The translations under genes were made by a program, and so were the position numbers. A stretch of 64,000 bases of DNA from Micromonospora phaseoli. Its GTDB lineage: Bacteria > Actinomycetota > Actinomycetes > Mycobacteriales > Micromonosporaceae. Under the pieces are notes generated by a model. The model was given only the letters and a program-made list of their open reading frames with translations. It had not been told where the DNA came from and did not search any database. Where the stretch lies: the NCBI RefSeq assembly GCF_900109115.1, contig NZ_FNYV01000003.1, positions 636,633 to 700,632 on the forward strand. Reading direction: 5' to 3'. This document shows, piece after piece, positions 1 to 8,185 of this stretch (positions are counted from its first letter, which is position 1; each line of letters begins with the position of its first letter).

Positions 1-266
1 GCGTTGGTGGCGTCGCGCACCGCGGAGGTGGCGAAGGCGATCAGGTCGTCCACCTTCAGCCCGGCGGCCGAGGTGCGGGCCAAGCTGACCGCCTCGACCA
101 GGGCGTCCGCGCCGGCCTCGGCGATCGCGCCGTCCGGGCCGATCTGCTCGGCGAGCCGCAGCACGGTCTTTTCCGAGTGCGCCGGCCACGGATGTGCCCC
201 GCGGTGGGCGTCGACCACCAGCAGATGCACCGTGTTCGAACCGACGTCGAGAACACCCAGTCGCAT
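1..266 (-). CDS. ppx: Ppx/GppA family phosphatase, N-terminal part (window edge)
   Basis: About 88 N-terminal residues are present; the rest lies beyond the window edge. The start [20 protein letters not shown] carries the phosphate-1 loop (DVGSNTVHL) of the ASKHA-fold exopolyphosphatase/pppGpp phosphatase family, and [12 protein letters not shown] is the second conserved block. Members hydrolyse inorganic polyphosphate or pppGpp in the cytoplasm. The ATG at 264-266 lies directly before the family motif. The gene is divergent from the cysteine-rich gene at 339, as I recall for Rv0496 (ppx1) and Rv0495c in M. tuberculosis, and it is close to senX3-regX3, which fits phosphate metabolism. The choice between Ppx and GppA activity cannot be made from this fragment. 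Confidence 0.85.
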   Translation of the reverse strand, partial: MRLGVLDVGSNTVHLLVVDAHRGAHPWPAHSEKTVLRLAEQIGPDGAIAEAGADALVEAVSLARTSAAGLKVDDLIAFATSAVRDATN

Positions 267-338
267 GGGAGAACCCTAGGCCAACGGGTTCACGCCACTT
301 GCCTACCCGCCAGGCGCACCACGCGTACGCTGGGCCGA

Positions 339-1148
339 GTGACAGCGCAGATCGAACTTCGCGTGCTCGTGGACGACCCGACCGACCCACGCAGCCGTGA
401 GGTGCCGCTGGATTTCCCCCGGGAGTGGATCGAGTTCGTCGACCCGGCGGACGAACGGCACCTGGTCCGGGCCGACCTGACCTGGTTGCTGTCCCGGTGG
501 ACCTGCATCTTCGGCAAGGGCTGCCACGGCATCATCGCCGGCCGGGCCGCCGACGGCTGCTGCTCGCACGGCGCGTTCTTCACCGACGCCGACGACGAGA
601 AGCGGGTCCGCGCCGCCGTGAAGCTGCTGACCCCGGCGACCTGGCAGCACTTCCGGCGCGGCGTCAAGAACTGGACCGCCAACGACACCGTGGACGGGAC
701 GAACCCGGCGCGTCGCACCGCCACCCAGAGCGAGGACGGCCCCTGCGTCTTCCTGAACGACGCGGACTTCCCGGGCGGGGGCGGCTGCGCGCTGCACGCC
801 CAGGCCCTGCGCGACGGGGTGCACCCCCTGGAGTACAAACCCGATGTGTGCTGGCAGCTGCCGATCCGCCGGGACCAGGATTGGGTGAAGCGGCCGGACG
901 ACACGAAGGTGCTGGTGTCCACGTTGGCCGAGTTCGACCGGCGGGGCTGGGGTGCCGGTGGGCACGACCTCGACTGGTGGTGCACCTCGTCCACGGACGC
1001 GCACGTCAGCGCCGAGCCGATGTACCTCTCTTACCGTCCGGAGCTGACCGCCCTCATCGGCGAGGCCGCGTACGCGAAACTGGCAGAGCTGTGCGGGGCG
1101 CGGACCCGGCAGGGCATGGTCGCCCCCCACCCCGCTGACCCCCTCTGA
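339..1148 (+). CDS. Conserved cysteine-rich protein (YkgJ/DUF3109-like, Rv0495c-type)
   Basis: The protein has 269 residues if it begins at the GTG at 339, just before the conserved segment [13 protein letters not shown]; an in-frame ATG further upstream would add poorly conserved sequence overlapping the ppx start. It carries spaced cysteines in [46 protein letters not shown] and WWCTSS, a pattern typical of metal- or Fe-S-binding YkgJ/DUF3109-type proteins. There is no signal peptide or membrane segment. It is divergent from ppx and convergent with regX3, the neighbourhood I recall for Rv0495c. The function is unknown; the metal-binding assignment is inference from cysteine spacing. Confidence 0.75.
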   Translation: MTAQIELRVLVDDPTDPRSREVPLDFPREWIEFVDPADERHLVRADLTWLLSRWTCIFGKGCHGIIAGRAADGCCSHGAFFTDADDEKRVRAAVKLLTPATWQHFRRGVKNWTANDTVDGTNPARRTATQSEDGPCVFLNDADFPGGGGCALHAQALRDGVHPLEYKPDVCWQLPIRRDQDWVKRPDDTKVLVSTLAEFDRRGWGAGGHDLDWWCTSSTDAHVSAEPMYLSYRPELTALIGEAAYAKLAELCGARTRQGMVAPHPADPL

Positions 1149-1184
1149 CAGCGACACTTCACCGGGCGCCCGGTACGGCTCGGC

Positions 1185-1868
1185 TCAGGGCTCGAACTTG
1201 TACCCGAGGCCACGCACCGTGACGATGTGACGGGGAGCGGACGGCTCCGGCTCGATCTTCGAGCGCAGCCGCTTGACGTGCACGTCCAGGGTCTTGGTGT
1301 CACCCACGTAGTCCGCGCCCCAGACCCGGTCGATCAACTGGCCTCGGGTGAGCACCCGGCCCGCGTTGCGGAGCAGCAGCTCAAGCAGCTCGAACTCCTT
1401 GAGTGGCAGCTGCACCGACCCCCCGTCGACGGTCACCACGTGCCGCTCGATGTCCATCCGGACCGGGCCGGCGGCCAGCGTCGGGGCACCCGACTCGGGC
1501 GCCTCCGGGCTCTGCCGCCGCAGCACCGCCCGGATCCGGGCCACCAGTTCCCGGGGCGAGTACGGCTTGGTCACGTAGTCGTCCGCGCCGATCTCCAGGC
1601 CGACCACCTTGTCGATCTCGCTGTCCCGCGCGGTGACCATGATGATCGGCACGTGCGAGCGCTGGCGCAGTTGTCGGCACACCTCGGTGCCGGACATCTC
1701 CGGCAGCATCAGGTCGAGCAGGACGATGTCGGCGCCGGTCCGGTCGAACTCGGTCAGGGCCGACGTACCCGTGGCGGCCACGGACACCTCGAACCCCTCC
1801 TTCCGGAGCATGTACGACAGGGCGTCGGAGAACGACTCCTCGTCCTCGACCACCAGAACGCGACTCAA
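1185..1868 (-). CDS. regX3: Two-component response regulator RegX3 (OmpR/PhoB family)
   Basis: The protein has 227 residues. The receiver begins SRVLVVEDEE with the acidic pair and has phospho-acceptor Asp52 in IVLLDLMLPEMSG. The C-terminal winged helix includes LPLKEFELLELLLRNAGRVLTR and the recognition-helix region VWGADYVGDTKTLDVHVKRLRSKIE. I chose the TTG at 1866-1868 because GGAAAGGAA sits 6 bases upstream and the usual RegX3 length results; upstream in-frame starts only add translated repeat. With SenX3 it should control phosphate-starvation genes. It lies 93 bp downstream of senX3, and the gap holds two tandem hairpins. Confidence 0.93.
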   Translation of the reverse strand: MSRVLVVEDEESFSDALSYMLRKEGFEVSVAATGTSALTEFDRTGADIVLLDLMLPEMSGTEVCRQLRQRSHVPIIMVTARDSEIDKVVGLEIGADDYVTKPYSPRELVARIRAVLRRQSPEAPESGAPTLAAGPVRMDIERHVVTVDGGSVQLPLKEFELLELLLRNAGRVLTRGQLIDRVWGADYVGDTKTLDVHVKRLRSKIEPEPSAPRHIVTVRGLGYKFEP

Positions 1869-1891
1869 CGGCGTTTCCTTTCCATCCGGGC

Positions 1892-1955
1892 CGGACCGGG
1901 CGGAGCCCGGTCTGATCCATTCGGGTCGGACCGGGCGGAGCCCGGCCTGATCCAT
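1892..1955. repeat. Tandem hairpin repeat between senX3 and regX3
   Basis: Two 29-bp copies (1892-1920 and 1927-1955) differ at one base and start 35 bp apart. Each contains the stem CCGGGC-GGA-GCCCGG. They fill most of the 93-bp gap between the senX3 stop and the regX3 TTG. In mycobacteria the same gap is known to carry MIRU repeats, so this gap may tolerate or use repeats in general. A role in setting the RegX3:SenX3 ratio (attenuation or mRNA stability) is inference. Confidence 0.8.
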
Positions 1956-1961
1956 CTTCGG

Positions 1962-3209
1962 TCAGCCCTGCCGAGGCTCGGCCGAACCGGCGTCGATCCC
2001 AGCAGGTGACAGTGTCGCCAGAAGGTCGTCCGGCGGTCGGGCGGGCAGCCGGAGGGTGAACGTCGACCCGCCACCAAGAGTGCTCGCCACATCCACCCGG
2101 CCGCCATGGTTGCTCGCGATGTGCTTGACGATCGCCAACCCGAGACCGGTGCCGCCGGTCAACCGGGAGCGGGCCTGGTCGGCCCGGTAGAACCGCTCGA
2201 AGATCCGGTCCACGTCGGTGGGCGCGATGCCGATGCCCTGGTCCGCGACGGCGATCTCCACCTGTTCGCCGGCGGCTCGGGCGGTGATGCGTACCGTCGT
2301 CTCCTCGCCCGAGTAGTTGACGGCGTTCTCCACCAGGTTCGCCACGGCGGTGGCCAACTGGCTGTCGCTGCCGTACACGGTCAGCCCCCGCTCGGCCTCG
2401 ACCGTCACCTCGATCCGGCGGGCCGCGGCGGCGGTCCGGGTCCGGTCGACCACCTCGGAAATCACCCAGTCCACCGGGACCGGTTCCGGAGCCGGCTGCG
2501 GTTCGGCCCCCTGGAGCCGGGTCAGCTCCAGCAACTCCTGCACCAACCGCCCCAGCCGGGTCGACTCGTGCTGGATCCGCTCGGCGAATCGGCGGGCGGC
2601 GACCAGGTCCTCGGAGAGGTCCGGACGCCCGTCACCGGCCGGTCCAGTGGCGTCGAGCAGCGCCTCGGCGAGCAGTTGCAGCGCGCCGATCGGTGTCTTC
2701 AGCTCATGGCTCACGTTGGCCACGAAGTCGCGCCGGACGCGGGCCAGCCGGTGCGACTCGGTCACATCGGCCGCCTCCACGGCGACGTAGCCGTTGCCCA
2801 GCCCCATCGCCCGCAGGTGCACGCCGAGCGGGTTCTCCCCGGCGTTGTCGCGCCCCCGGGGCAGGTCCAGCTCGATCTCGCGCCGCACCCCGGTACGCCG
2901 TACCTGCCCCGCCAGGGTACGGATCAACGGGTGCGCGGCGATCGAACCCGGCCGGCCGCCGGTGCGCAGCAGCCCCATCGCCCGTGCCGCCGGATTGACC
3001 AGCACAGGGACATCCTCGGCGTCGAGCACCACGACCCCCGCGCGCAGCGAGTCGATCGCGCGGCGGCCGAGCCCGACCTGCACTTCGTCGACGATCGCGT
3101 GCCTCCCCTTGGCGAGCCGGAAACCCGAAACGATCCGGGGCAGCCACAGGCCAGCGGCCACCCCGACCACCAGGGCCGCGGCCACACCCACTGTCACCGC
3201 CCACGTCAC
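1962..3209 (-). CDS. senX3: Sensor histidine kinase SenX3
   Basis: The protein has 415 residues with one clear N-terminal membrane helix (about residues 3-25), a PAS-like region (about 45-150), a HisKA domain with His168 in FVANVSHELKTPIGALQLL, and an HATPase domain (NLVENAVNYSG, VADQGIGIAPTDVDRIFERFYR, GGTGLGLAIVKHI). It autophosphorylates and passes phosphate to RegX3. The ATG at 3207-3209 precedes the membrane segment directly. It is divergent from phoU, and the shared 196-bp region contains several GTTCACC boxes. SenX3 is known to work with PhoU and the Pst transporter in mycobacteria; no pst genes are in this window. Confidence 0.93.
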   Translation of the reverse strand: MTWAVTVGVAAALVVGVAAGLWLPRIVSGFRLAKGRHAIVDEVQVGLGRRAIDSLRAGVVVLDAEDVPVLVNPAARAMGLLRTGGRPGSIAAHPLIRTLAGQVRRTGVRREIELDLPRGRDNAGENPLGVHLRAMGLGNGYVAVEAADVTESHRLARVRRDFVANVSHELKTPIGALQLLAEALLDATGPAGDGRPDLSEDLVAARRFAERIQHESTRLGRLVQELLELTRLQGAEPQPAPEPVPVDWVISEVVDRTRTAAAARRIEVTVEAERGLTVYGSDSQLATAVANLVENAVNYSGEETTVRITARAAGEQVEIAVADQGIGIAPTDVDRIFERFYRADQARSRLTGGTGLGLAIVKHIASNHGGRVDVASTLGGGSTFTLRLPARPPDDLLATLSPAGIDAGSAEPRQG

Positions 3210-3228
3210 CCGGCGATCGTATGGTCAT

Positions 3229-3320
3229 TGTTCACCCGGCTACCGGCCAGAACGGGACGAAGCACTCTCACTTTCAGGAAAGTTCACCTCCGTGTCCGGC
3301 GTAGTTCATCCGCGTTCACC
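3229..3320. promoter_or_regulatory. Cluster of GTTCACC (PHO-box-like) sites between senX3 and phoU
   Basis: GTTCACC occurs at 3229-3235, 3282-3288 and 3314-3320, with GTTCATC at 3304-3310. The 3282 and 3304 copies are 22 bp apart (two 11-bp turns). GTTCACC is the direct-repeat unit of Streptomyces PHO boxes and resembles RegX3 sites of mycobacteria. The position between divergent senX3 and phoU suggests autoregulation and phosphate control of both. Binding by RegX3 is inferred. Confidence 0.65.
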
Positions 3321-3405
3321 TCCGGTCCTCCCGGTAGCCCTAGTTTGAGCGGCGGACCTGCGCAAACCCCTCGCCGGCCAGACAGCCGGCGCCGACGGAC
3401 AGGAC

Positions 3406-4062
3406 GTGAGCATGCGCGACGAGTTCCGGGCCGAACTTGAAGCCGTCAGCCAGCTACTGGTGGAGATGGCCGAGGGAGTACGGGAGGCGCTACGCCAGGC
3501 GACCCGGGCCCTGCTCGCCGCCGACCGCCGGGCGGCCGAGTCGGTGATCGAGCAGGATGCCGAGATCGACGCGCGCTACCGGCAGGTGGAGGAGCGGGTC
3601 TGCGACCTGCTGGCCCGCCAGGCACCGGTCGCCGGCGACCTACGTGCCATGATCACCGCACTGCACGTCGCCGCCGACCTCGAACGGATGGGCGACCTGG
3701 CCGACCACGTCGCCAAGACCGCGCTGCGCCGGCACCCGTCGCCGGCCGTGCCGGCCGAGCTGCGGCCGGTCTTCACCGACATGGCCAACATCGCCGACCG
3801 GATGGCCGAGAAGATCGCCTCGGTGCTGGCCCACCCCGACGCCGACCTCGCCGCCGAGCTGGACAGCGACGACGACGCGATGGACGAGCTGCACAAGGGC
3901 CTGTTCGGGGTGCTGCTCGGCGCGGACTGGCCGTACGGCGTGGAGACCGCCATCGACGCCACCCTGCTCGGTCGCTTCTACGAGCGCTTTGCCGACCACG
4001 CGGTCAACAGCGGCGAGCACGTGGTCTACCTGATCACCGGTGAACCCGTAACCCCCGCCTGA
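3406..4062 (+). CDS. phoU: Phosphate signalling protein PhoU
   Basis: The protein has 218 residues, the usual PhoU length, and is all-helical. It starts MSMRDEFRAELEAVSQLLVEM and carries two PhoU metal-binding motifs, ESVIEQDAEID in the first repeat and DDDAMDELHKG in the second, plus LERMGDLADHVAK and YERFADHAVNSGEHV, the paired E-R-x-x-D-H-x-x signatures. PhoU negatively regulates the Pst transporter and SenX3 signalling. The GTG at 3406 was taken; ATG at 3412 is possible. It is divergent from senX3. Its stop codon lies inside a dispersed repeat that also forms the terminator. Confidence 0.93.
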   Translation: MSMRDEFRAELEAVSQLLVEMAEGVREALRQATRALLAADRRAAESVIEQDAEIDARYRQVEERVCDLLARQAPVAGDLRAMITALHVAADLERMGDLADHVAKTALRRHPSPAVPAELRPVFTDMANIADRMAEKIASVLAHPDADLAAELDSDDDAMDELHKGLFGVLLGADWPYGVETAIDATLLGRFYERFADHAVNSGEHVVYLITGEPVTPA

Positions 4063-4120
4063 GGTGCAAGGAAGGGCCCCCTGTTAACGCCTCGCGTATA
4101 GCAGGGGGCCCTTCTTAACA
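4053..4120. repeat. Dispersed GGCCCCCTGTTAACGCC repeat, copy A; phoU/gpm bidirectional terminator
   Basis: AAGGGCCCCCTG (4072-4083) pairs with CAGGGGGCCCTT (4102-4113) around an 18-base loop containing TTAACGCCTCGCG. About 45 bp including the phoU stop codon context (CCGCCTGAGGTG) match the copy after the LacI-type gene at 20.86 kb. It sits between convergent phoU and gpm and should terminate both. Confidence 0.85.
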
Positions 4121-4135
4121 ACGAACGCCGGTGGG

Positions 4136-4903
4136 TCAGCGGCCCTGATTCGCCACCGCGGCGGCGGCCTTCTTGGCGGCCTCCGGGTCAAGGTAGGTGC
4201 CGCCCAGGGTCTGCGGGCGCAGCAGCGGGTCCAGGTCGTAGCGCAGCGGAATCCCGGTGGGGATGTTCAGCTTCGCGATCGCCTCGTCACTGATCTGGTC
4301 CAGGTGCTTGACCAGCGCCCGCAGCGAGTTGCCGTGCGCGGCCACCAGCACCGTGCGGCCGGCCAGGATGTCCGGCACGATCGAGTCGTACCAGTACGGC
4401 AGCATCCGCTCCACGACGTCCTTGAGGCACTCGGTACGCGGCATCAGCTCGGTCGGCAGCAGCGCGTACCGCGGATCGCCGACCTGCGACCACTCGTCGT
4501 CGTCGGCGATCGGCGGCGGAGGGGTGTCGTACGAGCGGCGCCAGAGCATGAACTGCTCCTCGCCGTACTCGTCGAGGGTCTGCTTCTTGTTCTTGCCCTG
4601 CAGGGCGCCGTAGTGACGCTCGTTCAGCCGCCACGACCGGCGCACCGCGATCCAGTGCCGGTCGGCGGCGTTCAGCGCCAGCTCGGCCGTGCGGATCGCG
4701 CGGCGCATCACGCTGGTGTGCACCACGTCCGGCAGCAGGTCATGCTCGCGCATCAGCTCACCGCCGCGGCGCGCCTCGCTCTCCCCCTTCTCGGTCAGGT
4801 CGACGTCGACCCAGCCGGTGAAGAGGTTCTTCGCGTTCCAGTCGCTTTCGCCGTGCCGCAGCAGGACCAGCGTCCCGACGGTGGGCCCCTCGCTAGCTGT
4901 CAT
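4136..4903 (-). CDS. gpmA: 2,3-bisphosphoglycerate-dependent phosphoglycerate mutase
   Basis: The protein has 255 residues. It interconverts 3- and 2-phosphoglycerate in glycolysis and gluconeogenesis. [20 protein letters not shown] contains the phospho-acceptor histidine of the RHG motif; [18 protein letters not shown] and [16 protein letters not shown] hold the substrate-binding and second catalytic histidine regions. The ATG at 4901-4903 gives the standard N-terminus; an upstream ATG at 4912 adds three residues. It is convergent with phoU across the shared repeat terminator. In M. tuberculosis gpm1 (Rv0489) also adjoins senX3. Confidence 0.95.
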   Translation of the reverse strand: MTASEGPTVGTLVLLRHGESDWNAKNLFTGWVDVDLTEKGESEARRGGELMREHDLLPDVVHTSVMRRAIRTAELALNAADRHWIAVRRSWRLNERHYGALQGKNKKQTLDEYGEEQFMLWRRSYDTPPPPIADDDEWSQVGDPRYALLPTELMPRTECLKDVVERMLPYWYDSIVPDILAGRTVLVAAHGNSLRALVKHLDQISDEAIAKLNIPTGIPLRYDLDPLLRPQTLGGTYLDPEAAKKAAAAVANQGR

Positions 4904-5052
4904 GCCGATCATCCTGCCGCAAGGCCCGCCGGGACGCGCGGGAAGGGTCGTGACGACCACCACGTGGAAATCGGGGTGACCCCGATTCCGGCGCACCACT
5001 AGGTTGTAAGGATCACCTAGATGACCAGGCATTACGAAACGGGGGCGCCGGC

Positions 5053-6360
5053 GTGGGCGCGATGCGGGGTTGGTTCCGGGACACCACAGGTGGGCTACCT
5101 AGGACCTTCTGGTACCTCTGGACCGGCACGCTGATCAACCGGCTCGGCTCGTTCGTCCTCGTGTTCCTCGCGATCTACCTGACTCAGGAACGCGGCTTCT
5201 CCGCCTACCAGGCCGGCCTGGTGCTCGGCATGTGGGGAGTGGGCGGCGCCGTCGGCACCACGGCCGGCGGCACCCTGACCGACCGCTGGGGGCGGCGTCC
5301 CACTCTGCTCACCGCCCACCTGGGCGCGGCCGCCATGATGCTCGCCATGGGCTTCGCCCGCGACCTGTGGACGGTCGCGGCGGGCGCCCTGCTGCTCGGC
5401 CTCTTCGCCGAGGCGGCCCGACCGGCGTTCGGCGCCATGATGATCGACGTGGTGCCCGAACGGGACCGGCTCCGTGCCTTCTCGCTCAACTACTGGGCGA
5501 TCAACCTCGGGTTCGCCTGCGCCGCGGTGCTGGCCGGATTTGCCGCACAGGCCGGCTACCTGCTGCTCTTCGTGGTGAACGCGTCCACCACGGTGGTCAC
5601 CGCACTGATCATCTTCATCAAGGTGAAGGAAACCCGTACGGTCACCGTCAGCATGCCCCGGGGCGGCGCCCCGGCCGGTGCCCTGCGCACCATCCTGACC
5701 GACCGGGTGTACCTGGGATTCGTCGCGCTGAACCTGCTCGGCGCACTGGTCTTCCTCCAGCACATCTCGATGCTGCCGATCGCGATGGCCGACTCGGGCC
5801 TGAGCCCCGCCACCTACGGCTCGGTGATCGCGCTCAACGGTGTCCTGATCGTGGCCGGCCAACTCTTCATACCCAGGCTGATCAAGGGCCGCAGCCGGTC
5901 GCACGTACTCGCCCTGGCCGCGATCGTCATGGGAGTCGGCTTCGGGCTGACCGCGTTCGCCGACGTCGCCTGGTTCTACGGGTTCACCGTGCTGATCTGG
6001 ACGCTCGGCGAGATGCTGAACTCGCCGTCCAACGCCACCCTCATCGCCGAACTCTCCCCCGCCGAACTGCGCGGTCGCTACCAGGGCGTCTTCTCGCTCT
6101 CCTGGCAGCTGGCCGGGGCAGCGGCCCCCATCCTCGGCGGCCTGGTGCGCGAGCAGGCCGGCAACGCGGCGCTCTGGTTCGGCTGCGCCGCGATCGGCGT
6201 GGTGATGGCAGTCGGCCACCTGCTGTCCGGGCCGGCCCGGGAGCGACGCGCCGTAGCGCTGCGTACCGCGGGCGCCGCGCCGGTGGTGACGGTCCAGTCG
6301 ACCGCACCGCAGCCCGCCGCGCCTCAGGCGGCCGAGCCGGTGGCCACCACCGGAGGGTGA
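5053..6360 (+). CDS. MFS transporter (paralogue 1)
   Basis: The protein has 435 residues with about 12 predicted membrane helices. The loop 2-3 signature [21 protein letters not shown] (G-x-x-x-D-x-x-G-R-R) identifies the major facilitator superfamily; it resembles the MdtH/drug efflux branch but the substrate cannot be read. GTG at 5053 is preceded by a GGGGG purine run; ATG at 5062 is an alternative. The next gene is a clear paralogue: both share PATFWYLW/RTFWYLW N-termini and IxLNGVLIV/VALGGVLIV blocks, so a tandem duplication is likely. The alanine/proline tail is probably cytoplasmic. Confidence 0.85.
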   Translation: MGAMRGWFRDTTGGLPRTFWYLWTGTLINRLGSFVLVFLAIYLTQERGFSAYQAGLVLGMWGVGGAVGTTAGGTLTDRWGRRPTLLTAHLGAAAMMLAMGFARDLWTVAAGALLLGLFAEAARPAFGAMMIDVVPERDRLRAFSLNYWAINLGFACAAVLAGFAAQAGYLLLFVVNASTTVVTALIIFIKVKETRTVTVSMPRGGAPAGALRTILTDRVYLGFVALNLLGALVFLQHISMLPIAMADSGLSPATYGSVIALNGVLIVAGQLFIPRLIKGRSRSHVLALAAIVMGVGFGLTAFADVAWFYGFTVLIWTLGEMLNSPSNATLIAELSPAELRGRYQGVFSLSWQLAGAAAPILGGLVREQAGNAALWFGCAAIGVVMAVGHLLSGPARERRAVALRTAGAAPVVTVQSTAPQPAAPQAAEPVATTGG

Positions 6361-6400
6361 CACCGCCCCGGCACGCCTGGCCTCCCACCGCTCAGGCAAG

Positions 6401-6423
6401 ATCTGTTAGGTAACCGAACAGAT
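6401..6423. promoter_or_regulatory. Palindromic operator candidate before the second MFS gene
   Basis: The 23-bp site reads ATCTGTT-n-GGT-n-ACC-n-AACAGAT; only the three n positions break perfect dyad symmetry. It lies 12 bases upstream of the GTG start of the MFS gene and downstream of the first MFS stop. Its position would let a bound repressor block transcription or translation of the second paralogue only. No adjacent regulator gene is present, so the binding protein is unknown. Confidence 0.6.
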
Positions 6424-6435
6424 TGGGAGGTCGGA

Positions 6436-7803
6436 GTGCGGGCCGCAGCGCAGCACGACCGCCCGGCAGCCGGGGGGCCACGGCGCTGGCTGACCGACAC
6501 CGCGGGCGGGCTGCCCGCCACGTTCTGGTACCTCTGGGCCGGCCTGCTGATCAATCGGGCCGGCGCGTTCGCGATGCTCTTCCTGTCGCTCTACCTGACC
6601 GCCAGTCGGGGTGCCAGCGAATCGCTCGCCGGCCTGGTCGTCGGCGCCTACGGCGCCGGCGGGGCGGCCGGCGTGCTGCTCGGCGGCGTCCTGGCCGACC
6701 GCTGGGGACGGCGTTCGACGCTGCTCGCGGCACACCTGGTCACCGCCGTCCTGATGGTCGCGCTGGCGCTCAGCCAGCACCTCGGTGTGATCGCGGCGCT
6801 CGCCCTGCTGGTCGGCGTCACGCACTCGATGCCGAGCCCGGCCTTCGTCGCGGCGATCGTCGACGTGGTACCCGAGCACCGCCGGTCGCGCGCGTTCAAC
6901 CTGCAGTTCTGGGCCTTCAACCTCGGCATGGCAGTGGCCTCGCTGCTGGCCGGCCTGCTGGCCGAGGCGAGCTATGTCGCACTGTTCCTGGTCGACGCCG
7001 TCGCCACACTGGCCACCGCCGCACTCATCGCCTGGAAGGTCCCCGAGACTCTCGGCACGCGTGGCACGACACCGGCTCCACCGGCGACGACGCCCACCGG
7101 CACGCTGCCGACACCACCCAGCGGCACGCTGGTTACCTCGCACATCGACGCACGCCCGGTGCACCGGCGGCCGGGGCTGCACACCGCGTTGACCGACCGG
7201 CACTTCATGACCTTCGTGGGGCTGACCTTCATCCTGGCCGTACTGACCATGCAGGCATCGACGATCATGCCGCTGGCGATGCGGGCGGACGGGCTGGGGC
7301 CGTCCGCCTACGGCACGGTGGTGGCGCTGGGCGGGGTGTTGATCGTCCTGGGGCAACTCTTCGTACCCCGGCTCATCGACCGTCACCGCAAGGCCCACGT
7401 GCTGGCCCTCTCCACCGCGCTGCTCGCCGTCGGCTTCGGTGCGCTCGCCGCCGCCGACGTCCTCCCGTTCTACCTGGTCGCCTGCGTCGTCTGGACGGTT
7501 GGCTCGATGCTGGCCGCACCGCCCAACGCGCAGATCAACGCGGACCTGGCGCCGCCTGTCCTGCGGGCCCGCTACCAGTCGGTGTTCTACCTGGCCTTCC
7601 CGGCGGCGTCGTTCGTGGCACCCACGCTCGGCGGGTTCAGCCTGCAGCGGTGGGGCGACGGGCACTGGCTGCTCGTCGGTGCGCTGGGCCTGCTGGCCGC
7701 CGGCGGACACCTGCTCGCCGGGCCGTCCCGGGAACGGCGGGTGGCCGCCCTGCGCCGCCAGTTGGCGGAGCCGGTCGAGCCGTCGTTGGCCACTCGCGCC
7801 TGA
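6436..7803 (+). CDS. MFS transporter (paralogue 2)
   Basis: The protein has 455 residues and about 12 membrane helices, with the MFS motif GGVLADRWGRRSTLLAAHLVT. It is paralogous to the gene just upstream but has a longer threonine/proline-rich central cytoplasmic loop (about residues 210-245, GTTPAPPATTPTGTLP). GTG at 6436 has the Shine-Dalgarno GGGAGGTCGGA. A 23-bp palindrome lies immediately upstream, so expression is probably separate from the first copy. A strong hairpin follows at 7819. Substrate unknown. Confidence 0.85.
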   Translation: MRAAAQHDRPAAGGPRRWLTDTAGGLPATFWYLWAGLLINRAGAFAMLFLSLYLTASRGASESLAGLVVGAYGAGGAAGVLLGGVLADRWGRRSTLLAAHLVTAVLMVALALSQHLGVIAALALLVGVTHSMPSPAFVAAIVDVVPEHRRSRAFNLQFWAFNLGMAVASLLAGLLAEASYVALFLVDAVATLATAALIAWKVPETLGTRGTTPAPPATTPTGTLPTPPSGTLVTSHIDARPVHRRPGLHTALTDRHFMTFVGLTFILAVLTMQASTIMPLAMRADGLGPSAYGTVVALGGVLIVLGQLFVPRLIDRHRKAHVLALSTALLAVGFGALAAADVLPFYLVACVVWTVGSMLAAPPNAQINADLAPPVLRARYQSVFYLAFPAASFVAPTLGGFSLQRWGDGHWLLVGALGLLAAGGHLLAGPSRERRVAALRRQLAEPVEPSLATRA

Positions 7804-7818
7804 GTCGGGTGACACGCC

Positions 7819-7851
7819 GATGTGCCCGACACGAAGCGTGCCGGGCACATC
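7819..7851 (+). terminator. Strong hairpin terminator after the second MFS gene
   Basis: GATGTGCCCGACACG pairs with CGTGCCGGGCACATC around an AAG loop, giving a 15-bp stem with one G-T wobble. It begins 16 bases after the MFS stop codon. There is no clear U-tract, as is common in actinomycete terminators. Confidence 0.75.
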
Positions 7852-8185
7852 GGGCCGTACGACCGGCGGCGGCGGGCGGCACTCACCCCCGTAAGCAACG
7901 CCCGCTCGCGCCGCCGGTCCAAACAGGTGGGCCACCGTCCCCCAACGGTGTCGGTCCACCCGTCCCCCGACGCCTCACCCGGTGCACGGATCTGATCGAT
8001 CCGCCGCTCCCCCGAACGGTTCCGAGCGTGGCGCGGTTCAATAAAGTTAGTTCGGCCCGCCGTTCCGATTCAACCTGATCGGCTGTCTCGCCCGTCACAG
8101 CGACGGGTTTCGGTCCCGGACGGCCAATCACGGGCCCTCGCTCACCGCCAACAGCGGGTACCCGGACGACATTCCCGCAAACCTC
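7852..8185. other. Intergenic stretch without a recognisable gene
   Basis: Between the MFS terminator and the minus-strand Rho_N gene I see no reading frame with plausible coding character on either strand. The part near 8030-8080 is less GC-rich than its surroundings (TTCAATAAAGTTAGTTC), but I find no promoter or structured RNA that I can support. Confidence 0.5.

Noticed and set aside
225..245. A GTTCGAA sequence resembling a tRNA T-loop
   Set aside because: It lies inside the ppx coding frame and no tRNA cloverleaf surrounds it.
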